A stretch of 64,000 bases of DNA from Donghicola mangrovi. GTDB taxonomy: Bacteria > Pseudomonadota > Alphaproteobacteria > Rhodobacterales > Rhodobacteraceae. Positions 36,955 through 46,028 of the stretch are shown here, piece after piece. The translations under genes and the position numbers were made by a program. The first letter of the stretch is position 1. Each line of letters starts with the position of its first letter. Below the pieces are notes generated by a model. That model made no database searches and was not told the origin of the DNA. It saw nothing but the letters and a program-made list of their open reading frames with translations. Where the stretch lies: the NCBI RefSeq assembly GCF_013377535.1, contig NZ_JABCJE010000001.1:434001-498000 (forward strand). The letters are read 5' to 3'.

Positions 36955-39900
36955 TTACTCGGCGGGGATCGCCTCGGCTTCGTCAGCGGCCAGCGGGAAT
37001 GCCATCTTGTTCAGCATTTCCTTGGGGCAGACTTGCAGGAACTTGGGCAGGTTCTCTTCCCAGTTCTGCAGGATCTCGCCTGCTTTGCGGCTGCCCGTCT
37101 CAGCGTAGTGACGCTCGACCAGGTCCTTCAGCTGCGCAACCCAGTGCGGATGGCTCGGAGCGCAGGTCACCAGCGTCTCGAGGTTCATCCAGTCGTGGGC
37201 TTCGCCATCGGGGTTCCACAGATAGGCCATACCGCCGGTCATACCCGCGCCAAAGTTCGCGCCGATCGAGCCGAGGATAACCGCCACACCGCCGGTCATG
37301 TATTCACAACCGTTCGAGCCACAGCCCTCGATCACCACTTTCGCACCCGAGTTACGGACAGCGAAACGCTCGCCTGCGCGGCCAGCCGCGAACAGGTAGC
37401 CGTCGGTCGCACCGTACAGAACGGTGTTGCCGATGATGGTGTTGTCAGCCGCGACCAGCGGGCTTTCCATCGGGGGACGGACCACAACGGTGCCGCCCGA
37501 CAGACCCTTACCGACATAGTCGTTCGCATCGCCCGACACTTCGATCTTCAGACCCGGCGCTGCAAAGGCACCCAGCGACTGGCCAGCCGAACCGCGCAGT
37601 TTCACGGTCAGGTGGTCGGCCTGCAGGCTGTTACGCATGCCAAAGCGACGTACGATGTGGCTCGAGGTGCGGGTGCCGACGGTACGGTGCGTGTTCTGCA
37701 CCGCATAGCTCAGCTGCATCTTCTCGCCATCCTCAAGGAAGCGTGCCGCGTCCTTGACGATTTCCGCATCCAGAGTGTCCGGCACAACGTTGCGCGGACG
37801 GCTGCGGTCGTACTCGATCTTCTCGGAACCATCTACGGTGATCAGCAGCGGGTTCAGGTCCAGATCATCCAGGTGTGCAGCACCACGGCTGACCTGGCTC
37901 AGCAGGTCGGCGCGGCCGATCACGTCGTCCAGCGAACGGGCACCGATGGATGCCAGAATCTCGCGGACTTCCTGAGCGTAGAAGGTGATCAGGTTGACCA
38001 CTTTGTCCGCGTTGCCGGTGAACTTCTTGCGCAGCGACTCGTCCTGAGTACAGACGCCGACCGGGCAGGTGTTCGACTGGCACTGACGCACCATGATACA
38101 GCCCATCGCGATCAGAGCAGCAGTACCGATGCCGAATTCCTCGGCACCCATCATCGCTGCCATGACGATGTCACGGCCGGTGCGCAGACCACCGTCGGTC
38201 CGCAGGGTGACGCGCGAACGCAGCTTGTTCATCGCCAGAACCTGATGCGCTTCGGTCAGACCCATTTCCCACGGCAGACCTGCATACTTGATCGAGGTCG
38301 CAGGCGACGCGCCGGTACCACCGTTGTGGCCCGAGATCAGGATGATGTCCGCCTTCGCCTTGGCAACGCCAGCGGCGATGGTGCCAACGCCCGACGACGC
38401 AACCAGCTTCACGGTGACCTTACAACGCGGGTTGATCTGCTTGAGGTCGTAGATCAGCTGCGCAAGGTCCTCGATCGAGTAGATGTCGTGGTGCGGCGGC
38501 GGCGAAATCAGGGTCACACCCTTGGTCGAGTGGCGCAGACGGGCGATCAGGTCGGTGACCTTCATGCCGGGCAGCTGACCACCTTCACCGGGCTTCGCGC
38601 CCTGTGCGACTTTGATCTCCAGCTCTTCGCACTGGTTCAGGTATTCGGCGGTTACACCGAAACGGCCCGAAGCCACCTGCTTGATCTTGGCCGACGGGTT
38701 GTCGCCGTTGGGCTCGGGGTGGAAGTGTGCGGGATCTTCGCCGCCTTCACCCGAATCCGACTTCGCGCCGATACGGTTCATTGCCACGTTCAGGGTCTTG
38801 TGCGCCTCGGGCGACAGAGCGCCCAGCGACATACCGGGGGTGACGAAACGCTTACGGATCGAGGTGATCGATTCCACCTCTTCCAGCGGGATCGCTTTGC
38901 CCAGCGCCTTGATGTCCAGCAGATCACGCAGGTGAATCGGCGGGTTCGCCTTCATCAGCGCCGAGTACTGCTTCCACAGCTCGTACGAGCCACGGTCACA
39001 AGCCGACTGCAGCAGGTGCATGTTGTTTGCACCCCAAGCGTGGGTCTCGCCCTGGCGACGTGCCTTGTAGAAACCACCGATCGGCAGCACATCGCGGTTC
39101 GACTTGAAGCCAGCTGCGTGCACTTCTTCGGTTTTCTTCTGGATGCCGACGATGCCGATACCCGAGATGCGGCTCATCAGACCGGGGAAGTACTCGGCGC
39201 ACATGGCGCGCGACAGACCCACAGCCTCGAAGTTCAGACCACCGCGATAGGACGAGATCACCGAGATACCCATCTTTGCCATGATCTTCAGCAGACCCTG
39301 GTCGATGGCTTCGCGGTAGCGGGCGACGTTCTCGGTCAGGCTGCCTTCCAGCAGGCCACGCTCGATACGGTCGGCCAGCGAATCTTCGGCCAGATAGGGG
39401 TTAACGGTGGTCGCACCACAACCCACCAGCACAGCAAAGTAGTGCGGGTCCACACACTCGGCCGAACGCACGTTCAGCGAGCAGAAGGTCCGCAGGCCCT
39501 TGCGGGTCAGGTGGCTGTGAACAGCACTGGTTGCCAGAATCATCGGCATACCAACGCGGTCCGCGTCCAGTTTGTGGTCGGTCAGAACGATGTGGCCAGC
39601 GCCCGAACGCACAGCGTCTTCGGCCTCGGCGCGGATACGCTCCAGACCTTTGCGCAGAGCGTCTGCACCGGGTTCGAAGGTACAGTCGATCTCGGCCAGA
39701 TCAGCGTTGAAGTGGTTCTTCAGCTCGTTGAACTGGGCATTGCCGATGAACGGGCTGTCCAGAACCAGAATTTCGGTCTGCGCGCTGGACTCGTCCAGAA
39801 CGTTCTTCAGGTTACCGAAACGGGTCTTCAGCGACATCACGCGGAATTCGCGCAGAGAGTCGATCGGCGGGTTGGTCACCTGGCTGAAGTTCTGGCGGAA

Positions 39901-41490
39901 GTAGTGGCTCAGCGGACGGTACTTGGCCGACAGAACTGCCGACGGGGTATCGTCGCCCATCGAGGCCAGCGCCTCTTTGCCATCCTCGGCCATCGGAGCC
40001 AGGATTTGTTCCAGTTCTTCCAGGGTGAAGCCGGCAGCGATCTGACGCTTGCGCAGCTCTGCGCCTTCGAACAGCGGGGTTTCGGTGATCTGACCCAGAG
40101 CTTCGTCCAGATCGTTGATCTTGCCGACCCACTCGCCAAAGGGCTGGCTGGCCGCCAGAGCGTCCTTGATCTCTACGTCGTGATAGAGCTTGCCCTCTTT
40201 CATATCGACGCCGATCAGCTGACCCGGGCCCAGTGCGCCCTTCTCGACAACGGTCGCTTCTTCGGTGGGAACCATGCCTGCTTCGGAACCCGCGATCAGC
40301 AGGCCGTCGCCGGTCACGACATAGCGCATCGGGCGCAGACCGTTACGGTCCAGACCGCCGCAAACCCAACGACCGTCGGTCATTGCCAGCGCAGCGGGGC
40401 CATCCCAGGGCTCCATCACGGCGTTGCAGTACGCGTACATATCGCGCCACGATTCGGGCAGCTCGACCGCCTGCTTGGACCACGATTCGGGGACCAGCAT
40501 GGTTTTCGCCATGGGGGCGTTGCGGCCCGCGCGCACCAGAACCTCGAACACCGCGTCCAGGGCTGCCGAGTCCGACGCACCGGTTGCGATGATCGGCTTG
40601 ATGTCCTCGGCCATGTCACCAAAGGTCGACGAAGCCATACGGATCTCGTGGCTCTTCATCCAGTTGGTGTTGCCCTTGATGGTGTTGATCTCGCCGTTGT
40701 GCGCCAGCATGCGGAACGGCTGCGCCAGCCACCACTGCGGGAAGGTGTTGGTCGAGTAACGCTGGTGGTAGATCGCAAAGGACGATTCAAAACGCTCGTC
40801 CATCAGGTCGGGGTAGAACACTGCAACCTGCTCGGCCAGCATCATGCCTTTGTAGATGATCGAACGGCAGGACAGCGACGCGATGTACAGACCGTTCACG
40901 TGCGCGCCAGCGGCCGCTTTCTCGATACGGCGACGGATGACGTACAGCTCGCGCTCAAAGGTCTCTTCGTCGACGCCTTTGGAGTTCGAGATCAGGATCT
41001 GCTCGATCTCGGGGCGGGTCGCGTTGGCTTTCTCACCCAGGCACTCGACGTCCACGGGAACGTGGCGCCAGCCGTAGATGCCATAGCCCATGCGCAGAAC
41101 TTCGGTTTCCACGATGGTCCGGCAGGTTTCCTGCGCGCCAAAGTCGGTGCGCGGCAGGAACACCTGACCAACGGCCAGCAGTTGATCTTTCTTGGGCTCG
41201 TGGCCGGTACGGCGGATCTGCTCGTAGAAGAACGGAACGGGGATCTGCACGTGAATGCCTGCGCCGTCGCCGGTCTTGCCGTCGGCGTCAACAGCACCAC
41301 GGTGCCAGATCGCTTTCAGAGCGGTGATACCGGCCTCGACAACCTTGCGGCTGGGCTGACCGTCGATGCTGACGACCAGACCAACGCCACAGGACGAATG
41401 CTCGTCCTCTTCGCGGTAGAGGCTGTTCTGGTCCATCCACTTGCGCTTTTCTTCCTCGGCGCGGACCCAGTTTTCGTCAAACTTTTGCAT
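36955..41490 (-). CDS. gltB: Glutamate synthase (NADPH) large subunit
   Basis: 1511 residues. After a propeptide, catalytic Cys34 (HSSCGVGLV) opens the class II glutamine amidotransferase domain. A central domain follows, then the FMN-binding synthase domain (VKLVASSGVGTIAAGVAKAK, SGHNGGTGASPATSIKYAG). The 3Fe-4S segment is CIMVRQCQSNTCPVGVCTQD. The C-terminal GXGXG beta-helix includes GATDGYLFAAGRAGERFAVR. It makes two glutamates from glutamine and 2-oxoglutarate, with electrons from GltD. It lies 121 bases downstream of gltD in the same direction. Confidence 0.98.
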   Translation of the reverse strand: MQKFDENWVRAEEEKRKWMDQNSLYREEDEHSSCGVGLVVSIDGQPSRKVVEAGITALKAIWHRGAVDADGKTGDGAGIHVQIPVPFFYEQIRRTGHEPKKDQLLAVGQVFLPRTDFGAQETCRTIVETEVLRMGYGIYGWRHVPVDVECLGEKANATRPEIEQILISNSKGVDEETFERELYVIRRRIEKAAAGAHVNGLYIASLSCRSIIYKGMMLAEQVAVFYPDLMDERFESSFAIYHQRYSTNTFPQWWLAQPFRMLAHNGEINTIKGNTNWMKSHEIRMASSTFGDMAEDIKPIIATGASDSAALDAVFEVLVRAGRNAPMAKTMLVPESWSKQAVELPESWRDMYAYCNAVMEPWDGPAALAMTDGRWVCGGLDRNGLRPMRYVVTGDGLLIAGSEAGMVPTEEATVVEKGALGPGQLIGVDMKEGKLYHDVEIKDALAASQPFGEWVGKINDLDEALGQITETPLFEGAELRKRQIAAGFTLEELEQILAPMAEDGKEALASMGDDTPSAVLSAKYRPLSHYFRQNFSQVTNPPIDSLREFRVMSLKTRFGNLKNVLDESSAQTEILVLDSPFIGNAQFNELKNHFNADLAEIDCTFEPGADALRKGLERIRAEAEDAVRSGAGHIVLTDHKLDADRVGMPMILATSAVHSHLTRKGLRTFCSLNVRSAECVDPHYFAVLVGCGATTVNPYLAEDSLADRIERGLLEGSLTENVARYREAIDQGLLKIMAKMGISVISSYRGGLNFEAVGLSRAMCAEYFPGLMSRISGIGIVGIQKKTEEVHAAGFKSNRDVLPIGGFYKARRQGETHAWGANNMHLLQSACDRGSYELWKQYSALMKANPPIHLRDLLDIKALGKAIPLEEVESITSIRKRFVTPGMSLGALSPEAHKTLNVAMNRIGAKSDSGEGGEDPAHFHPEPNGDNPSAKIKQVASGRFGVTAEYLNQCEELEIKVAQGAKPGEGGQLPGMKVTDLIARLRHSTKGVTLISPPPHHDIYSIEDLAQLIYDLKQINPRCKVTVKLVASSGVGTIAAGVAKAKADIILISGHNGGTGASPATSIKYAGLPWEMGLTEAHQVLAMNKLRSRVTLRTDGGLRTGRDIVMAAMMGAEEFGIGTAALIAMGCIMVRQCQSNTCPVGVCTQDESLRKKFTGNADKVVNLITFYAQEVREILASIGARSLDDVIGRADLLSQVSRGAAHLDDLDLNPLLITVDGSEKIEYDRSRPRNVVPDTLDAEIVKDAARFLEDGEKMQLSYAVQNTHRTVGTRTSSHIVRRFGMRNSLQADHLTVKLRGSAGQSLGAFAAPGLKIEVSGDANDYVGKGLSGGTVVVRPPMESPLVAADNTIIGNTVLYGATDGYLFAAGRAGERFAVRNSGAKVVIEGCGSNGCEYMTGGVAVILGSIGANFGAGMTGGMAYLWNPDGEAHDWMNLETLVTCAPSHPHWVAQLKDLVERHYAETGSRKAGEILQNWEENLPKFLQVCPKEMLNKMAFPLAADEAEAIPAE

Positions 41491-41611
41491 TGTTTTAACC
41501 CTTCCTTCGCTGGTGGGTCAGGGCTGTTGCCCTAATCAAATTCACTGGCTTGGCGGGGGCGGCGAAACGTACTGACGTGTGCCATACCCCAACCATATGT
41601 GGGCCAGACCC

Positions 41612-43045
41612 TTATTCGGCGGCGACGGCTGCCTTGGCGTTGAACTTCTCGATGATGGCTTGCGCGGTGTCGCGGCCATCACGGATTGCCCAAACCACCA
41701 GCGACGCGCCACGGACGATATCGCCAACGGCGTACACATCATCGAGGCTGGTCTGACCGGTGCCGAACTTGGCCTTGACGGTGCCCCAACGGGTCACTTC
41801 CAGACCGTCGGTGCCCCACAGTTTCGGCAGGTCTTCGGGCTCGAAGCCCAGCGCCTTGATCACCAGTTCTGCGGGTTCGTCGAAGTCTGCGCCTTCGATC
41901 ACTTCGGGGCTCTGACGGCCCGACGCATCGGGGGCACCCAGACGCATTTGCTGGACCTTCACCGACGAAACGGGCTCGCCTGCGAATGCTTTGGGGGCTG
42001 CCAGCCATACGAACTGTGCGCCTTCTTCCTCGGCGTTCTGCACTTCGCGCTGCGAGCCGGGCATGTTCGCACGGTCACGACGATAGAGACATTTGACCGA
42101 CTTGGCGCCCTGACGGATCGCGGTACGCACGCAGTCCATCGCGGTGTCGCCACCACCGATAACAACCACGTTCTTGCCCTCGGCGTTCAGAGTGCCATCA
42201 AGCAGCTCTGCCACTTCGTCACCGAACGAGGCCTTGTTCGAGGCGGTCAGATAGTCGATCGCGCGGACGATACCGGCTGCACCGGCACCGGGGCCTTGCA
42301 GATCACGGGTTTTGTACACGCCGGTCGCGATGATGGTTGCATCATGCTGCGCGCGGATTTCTTCGAACGACAGGTCTACGCCCACGTTGCAGTTCATAAC
42401 GAAACGCACACCGCTGTCTTCCAGCAGCTTGTTGCGGCGCATCACAACGTCTTTCTCCAGCTTGAAGCCGGGGATGCCGTAGGTCAGCAGGCCGCCTGCG
42501 CGGTCGTAACGGTCATAGATGGTGATCTGGAAACCGGCACGACGCAGCATGTCGGCCGCTGCCAGACCGCCGGGGCCTGCACCGATGATGCCGATGCTTT
42601 CAGCGCGCTCTTCTACGGGAACGATGGGCTGAACCCAGCCGTTTTCCCACGCGGTGTCGGTGATGTACTTTTCGACCGCGCCGATGGTGACGGTGCCGTG
42701 GCCCGACTGTTCGATCACGCAGTTGCCTTCGCACAGACGGTCCTGCGGGCAGATACGGCCGCAGATCTCGGGGAAGGTGTTGGTGGCCTGGCTGATTGCA
42801 TACGCCTCTTCCAGACGGCCGGTTGCGGTCATGCGCAGCCAGTCGGGAATGTTGTTATGCAGCGGGCAGTGGTTCTGACAGTAGGGGACACCACACTGGC
42901 TGCAACGGCTGGCCTGCTCGTCCGCTTTGGCGGCAGCGAACTCGGCATAAATCTCGTTGAAGTCCTGTTTGCGGTCTTCTGCAGTACGCTTGGTCGGCAT
43001 GTCGCGTTCGACTTGAACGAACTTGAGCATGGGTTGCTTCGCCAT
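41612..43045 (-). CDS. gltD: Glutamate synthase (NADPH) small subunit
   Basis: 477 residues. N-terminal 4Fe-4S cysteine motifs CSQCGVPYCQNHCPLHN and CGRICPQDRLCEGNC are followed by an FAD site (GIIGAGPGGLAAADMLRRAG). An NADPH site (VVVIGGGDTAMDCVRTAIRQ) and the late FAD contact VYAVGDIVRGASLVVWAI are also visible. It passes electrons from NADPH to GltB. The ATG at 43045 has AGGGAG nine bases upstream; an in-frame start 14 codons earlier is less likely. It is first in the gltD-gltB operon. Confidence 0.97.
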   Translation of the reverse strand: MAKQPMLKFVQVERDMPTKRTAEDRKQDFNEIYAEFAAAKADEQASRCSQCGVPYCQNHCPLHNNIPDWLRMTATGRLEEAYAISQATNTFPEICGRICPQDRLCEGNCVIEQSGHGTVTIGAVEKYITDTAWENGWVQPIVPVEERAESIGIIGAGPGGLAAADMLRRAGFQITIYDRYDRAGGLLTYGIPGFKLEKDVVMRRNKLLEDSGVRFVMNCNVGVDLSFEEIRAQHDATIIATGVYKTRDLQGPGAGAAGIVRAIDYLTASNKASFGDEVAELLDGTLNAEGKNVVVIGGGDTAMDCVRTAIRQGAKSVKCLYRRDRANMPGSQREVQNAEEEGAQFVWLAAPKAFAGEPVSSVKVQQMRLGAPDASGRQSPEVIEGADFDEPAELVIKALGFEPEDLPKLWGTDGLEVTRWGTVKAKFGTGQTSLDDVYAVGDIVRGASLVVWAIRDGRDTAQAIIEKFNAKAAVAAE

Positions 43046-43123
43046 GGTGGTCAGCTCCCTAGAGGTTTCATGTGTTGACGGCGTCATAAATCAGTCTTGG
43101 AGAGATGAAAAGTCAGAAGCGTT

Positions 43124-43189
43124 GACCTAAATTTCGATTTTTCGGATTTAAGGCAGCAAAACAGACCTATCTGACGCATTTTTTAGGTC
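43124..43189. promoter_or_regulatory. Inverted GACCTAAA pair between gltD and uppP
   Basis: GACCTAAA (43124-43131) and its exact reverse complement TTTAGGTC (43182-43189) lie 50 bases apart in the divergent gltD/uppP promoter region. Another ACCTA sits between them. They could be binding sites for a regulator of gltDB or uppP; no factor can be named. Confidence 0.35.
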
Positions 43190-43274
43190 CGAACCGGACT
43201 TATGTAAGGATTAGCCAAAGGAATCGGCAATCTCTATGGTGCGCCACAGTAGAATCCTACAACACGGGCAGACC

Positions 43275-44093
43275 ATGACCCTATTTCATTTATTCCTAGT
43301 AGCCGTTGTCCAAGGGATTACGGAGTTTTTGCCAATTTCTTCATCAGGTCACCTGATCCTGTTGCCTGCCCTGACCGGCATGGAAGATCAGGGCCAAATC
43401 ATTGATGTTTCTGTACATTTCGGGACGCTATTTGCGGTGGTCCTGTATTTCTGGTCCGACGTGCGCGCGGGCCTTGCCGGCCTGCCGAACGTTCTGCGCG
43501 GCCGGATCGAAACCGACGGCGACCGCCTGTGCCTGTCGCTGATCATCGCAACGATCCCCGTTATTTTGCTGGGACTTGCCTTGAAAGTCACCGGTCTGGA
43601 CGAGGCGATGCGCTCGGTCAAAGTGATCGCGTGGACCATGCTGATCTTCGGTATCGTCCTCTATTGGGCCGACCAGCACGGCGCCGAAGTCAAAAAGACC
43701 GAGGACTGGGGCGTAAAAGATGCCATCAAGCTGGGGCTTTGGCAGGCAATTGCCCTAATTCCGGGCACTTCGCGGTCGGGCATCACAATTACTGGCGCCC
43801 GCTTCATGGGCTACAACCGCTCTGACGCGGCCAAAGTATCGATGCTGATGTCGATCCCGACGATTCTGGCCTCTGCCATTCTGCTCGGGGCCGAGGTTAT
43901 CTCGACCGGCAACGCCGAAGCGGCCCATGATGGCGCGATCGCGGCGGGTCTGGCCTTTGTATCGGCGCTCGCGGCACTCAGCCTGATGATGCGTTTGCTG
44001 CGCAGTGTCAGCTACACACCTTATGTCATCTACCGCTTTGTCTTTGGCATCGGCCTGTTGGTCTGGGCCTACTTTGGCAATCCGGTGATCTGA
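43275..44093 (+). CDS. uppP: Undecaprenyl-diphosphate phosphatase
   Basis: 272 residues with about eight transmembrane helices. It dephosphorylates undecaprenyl diphosphate, recycling the carrier lipid for peptidoglycan and surface glycan export. Signature 1 is VVQGITEFLPISSSGHLILL (about 12-31, Glu and His catalytic) and signature 2 is LIPGTSRSGITITGARFMG. The ATG at 43275 gives the family N-terminus; an earlier in-frame start would add 13 residues. It ends in a strong terminator shared with the convergent neighbour. Confidence 0.97.
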   Translation: MTLFHLFLVAVVQGITEFLPISSSGHLILLPALTGMEDQGQIIDVSVHFGTLFAVVLYFWSDVRAGLAGLPNVLRGRIETDGDRLCLSLIIATIPVILLGLALKVTGLDEAMRSVKVIAWTMLIFGIVLYWADQHGAEVKKTEDWGVKDAIKLGLWQAIALIPGTSRSGITITGARFMGYNRSDAAKVSMLMSIPTILASAILLGAEVISTGNAEAAHDGAIAAGLAFVSALAALSLMMRLLRSVSYTPYVIYRFVFGIGLLVWAYFGNPVI

Positions 44094-44096
44094 CCA

Positions 44097-44132
44097 AATA
44101 AAAAAGGGGCCTTTCGGGGCCCCTTTCCATTT
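44097..44132 (+). terminator. Bidirectional terminator between uppP and the NDUFA9-like gene
   Basis: AAAGGGGCC (44103-44111), six-base loop, GGCCCCTTT (44118-44126), then CCATTTCTG. A-tract before and T-rich tract after let it serve both convergent genes. Confidence 0.85.
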
Positions 44133-44149
44133 CTGCTATCCTGATCGGA

Positions 44150-45127
44150 TCAGCCGCGCAGGTTCTTGGCCGAAGCCTTGATCGCGTCATACTGGCCCGA
44201 GGGACGGAACTTCCACAGATAGCTGGGCAGAACCGCGTGATAGTTGGTGGGGACGATGCCGAACGCTTCGAAACCGGCGGCCCCTTCGGACACCACGTTG
44301 TCGGACTTCAGGTTCTGCACCTGATCCTTGGTCAGTACGCCGTTGGTGAACAGGCCCAGAGTCAGACCCTGCACCATGTCTAGAACGCCGCCCATGATCG
44401 ACGCCGCAAAGAAGGGCACGTTCAGGATCAGCTTGCGGCGGTGAATCACGGCCAGAGTGTCCTGCATCAGTTCGCGGAAGGTGCGGACATCGGGGCCACC
44501 CAGCTCGTAGATGCCAGCGGGGGCATCGCCATTCACGGCCTTCACCGCAGCGGCGGCCACGTCATCTACATAGACGGGCTGGAATTTGGTGTTTGCACCG
44601 ACGACCGGCAGGATCGGGCCCATCATACCGGCAAAGCGGTTAAAGAAGCCGTCTTCGTTCCCGAAGATGATCGAAGGACGCAGGATCACAGCGCCGGGCA
44701 CGTGGGCCAGAACAGCAGCTTCGCCAGCGGCTTTGGTACGGGCGTATTCGCTGGGGCTATTCGCATCGGCACCAAGCGCCGAGATCTGCACCATACGGGT
44801 GATGCCAGCAGCGGCGGCGGCGCGGGCAACGCGCTCTGCGCCAGCGGCCTGAACGGCCTCAAAGCGGTTCTTGCCGGTTTCGGCCAGAATGCCGACGCAG
44901 TTCACGACAGCATCCGCGCCTGCAACCGCAGCCTGTACGCTTGCGTCGTCACGGATGTTGCAAAGAACGGGCTCTACCTGACCGACGACACCATAGGTGC
45001 GCACAAAGCCAGCTTCGTTCGGGCGACGTACGGCCACGCGTACACGGTATCCCTGCTGAGCCAAACGACGGGCGACATAGCGCCCGACAAAACCTGATCC
45101 GCCAAAAATGGTGACGAGCTGCGCCAT
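44150..45127 (-). CDS. Complex I NDUFA9-like SDR protein
   Basis: 325 residues, atypical extended SDR. The N-terminal VTIFGGSGFVGRYVARRL nucleotide fold is intact, while the usual catalytic YxxxK appears as PSEYARTKAAGEAAVL. Then follow VILRPSIIFGNEDGFFNRFA, KFQPVYVDDVAAAAVKAV and a C-terminal tail. This matches bacterial relatives of the mitochondrial complex I 39-kDa (NDUFA9) subunit, which binds NADPH and may assist complex I or ubiquinone biology. The ATG at 45127 has GGAGG eight bases upstream. Role in this organism is not known. Confidence 0.9.
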   Translation of the reverse strand: MAQLVTIFGGSGFVGRYVARRLAQQGYRVRVAVRRPNEAGFVRTYGVVGQVEPVLCNIRDDASVQAAVAGADAVVNCVGILAETGKNRFEAVQAAGAERVARAAAAAGITRMVQISALGADANSPSEYARTKAAGEAAVLAHVPGAVILRPSIIFGNEDGFFNRFAGMMGPILPVVGANTKFQPVYVDDVAAAAVKAVNGDAPAGIYELGGPDVRTFRELMQDTLAVIHRRKLILNVPFFAASIMGGVLDMVQGLTLGLFTNGVLTKDQVQNLKSDNVVSEGAAGFEAFGIVPTNYHAVLPSYLWKFRPSGQYDAIKASAKNLRG

Positions 45128-45229
45128 TATCATAGCCTCCGGCCAATATTCGTTGGGGTGATTACTAACGCCGCGCAGGGGGCCAAACAAGCGCATTCAA
45201 ACAAAATGCATTTTTCCCGAAAAAAGCTG

Positions 45230-45258
45230 TTGACGCCCCCCTCGGTAAACCTTAGAAG
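45230..45258 (+). promoter_or_regulatory. Promoter of tRNA-Leu
   Basis: TTGACG (45230-45235), 17-base spacer, TAGAAG (45253-45258), 16 bases before the mature tRNA. The spacer starts with CCCCCCTCGG, which recurs at the hpf promoter (47953 on). Confidence 0.65.
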
Positions 45259-45274
45259 CCCCCCTACGACACCT

Positions 45275-45361
45275 GCCCAGGTGGCGGAATTGGTAGACGC
45301 GCTAGCTTCAGGTGCTAGTGTCTGTAAGGACGTGGAGGTTCGAGTCCTCTCCTGGGCACCA
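45275..45361 (+). tRNA. tRNA-Leu (CAG)
   Basis: 87 bases with the CCA end encoded. The acceptor arms GCCCAGG and CCTGGGC pair fully, the D-loop contains TTGGTAGA, the anticodon loop is TTCAGGT with CAG at 45309-45311, a long class II variable arm follows (TGTCTGTAAGGACG) and the T-loop is GGTTCGAGTCC. It decodes CTG, the dominant leucine codon of such GC-rich genomes. The next gene, rnd, starts only 31 bases later. Confidence 0.98.
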
Positions 45362-45364
45362 TTT

Positions 45365-45387
45365 CCTCCTAGTTTAACGACTGGAGG
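45365..45387 (+). promoter_or_regulatory. Hairpin occluding the rnd ribosome site
   Basis: CCTCC (45365-45369), a bulged T, AGT, six-base loop, ACT, GGAGG (45383-45387). The 3' arm is the rnd Shine-Dalgarno sequence, so the stem would hide it. It begins four bases past the tRNA CCA. Confidence 0.6.
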
Positions 45388-45392
45388 CCTCG

Positions 45393-46004
45393 GTGACAAC
45401 CTTTCTGTACAAGAATGATTTGCCGGACGGTTTGGACCTAGGTCCAGCCGTGGCAATCGACTGCGAGACGATGGGCCTCATCGCTCATCGCGATCGCCTT
45501 TGCGTTGTGCAATTGTCTGCCGGAGACGGTCACGCCCACTTGGTCCAAATCGCCAAAGGCCAAACCGAAGCACCCAACCTGTGCCGCATCCTGACTGATC
45601 CGAATGTCCTGAAGCTGTTCCACTATGGACGGTTCGACATTGCGTCGATGTACAACGCCTTTGGCGCACTGGCCGCGCCTGTGTACTGCACCAAGATCGC
45701 CAGCAAACTGGTCCGCACCTATACGGACCGCCACGGGCTGAAGAACCTGATTCAGGAACTTCTGACCACCGATATCTCCAAGAACCAGCAGTCCAGCGAT
45801 TGGGGCGCACCGGAATTAACCAAGGCACAACAAGACTATGCGGCCTCGGACGTTCTGTATCTGCACCGCCTGAAAAAGGAGCTGGACCGGATGCTCGTGC
45901 GCGAAGGCCGCATGGAGATCGCGCAAAAATGTTTTGATTTCCTGCCCACCCGCGCGCAACTAGACCTCGCGGGCTGGCCCGAGGTCGATATTTTCTCGCA
46001 CTGA
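45393..46004 (+). CDS. rnd: RNase D-like 3'-5' exoribonuclease, single-domain form
   Basis: 203 residues, only the DEDD exonuclease domain: AIDCETMGL (Exo I Asp and Glu), LFHYGRFDIASMY (Exo II Asp) and AASDVLYLHRLKKEL (Exo III, DEDDy Tyr with Asp). The HRDC domains of E. coli RNase D (375 residues) are absent, as in many alphaproteobacteria. It is expected to trim tRNA and other RNA 3' ends. The start is GTG at 45393, five bases after GGAGG. It sits between tRNA-Leu and lptC (24-base gap). Confidence 0.92.
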   Translation: MTTFLYKNDLPDGLDLGPAVAIDCETMGLIAHRDRLCVVQLSAGDGHAHLVQIAKGQTEAPNLCRILTDPNVLKLFHYGRFDIASMYNAFGALAAPVYCTKIASKLVRTYTDRHGLKNLIQELLTTDISKNQQSSDWGAPELTKAQQDYAASDVLYLHRLKKELDRMLVREGRMEIAQKCFDFLPTRAQLDLAGWPEVDIFSH

Positions 46005-46028
46005 TTACGAATTCTAAAGACGGTTACT

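Noticed and set aside
36778-41535. A very long open frame (about 1585 codons) antisense to gltB
   Set aside because: GC-rich codon use leaves long stop-free antisense frames. The translation has no family motifs, and the sense strand encodes an intact glutamate synthase.
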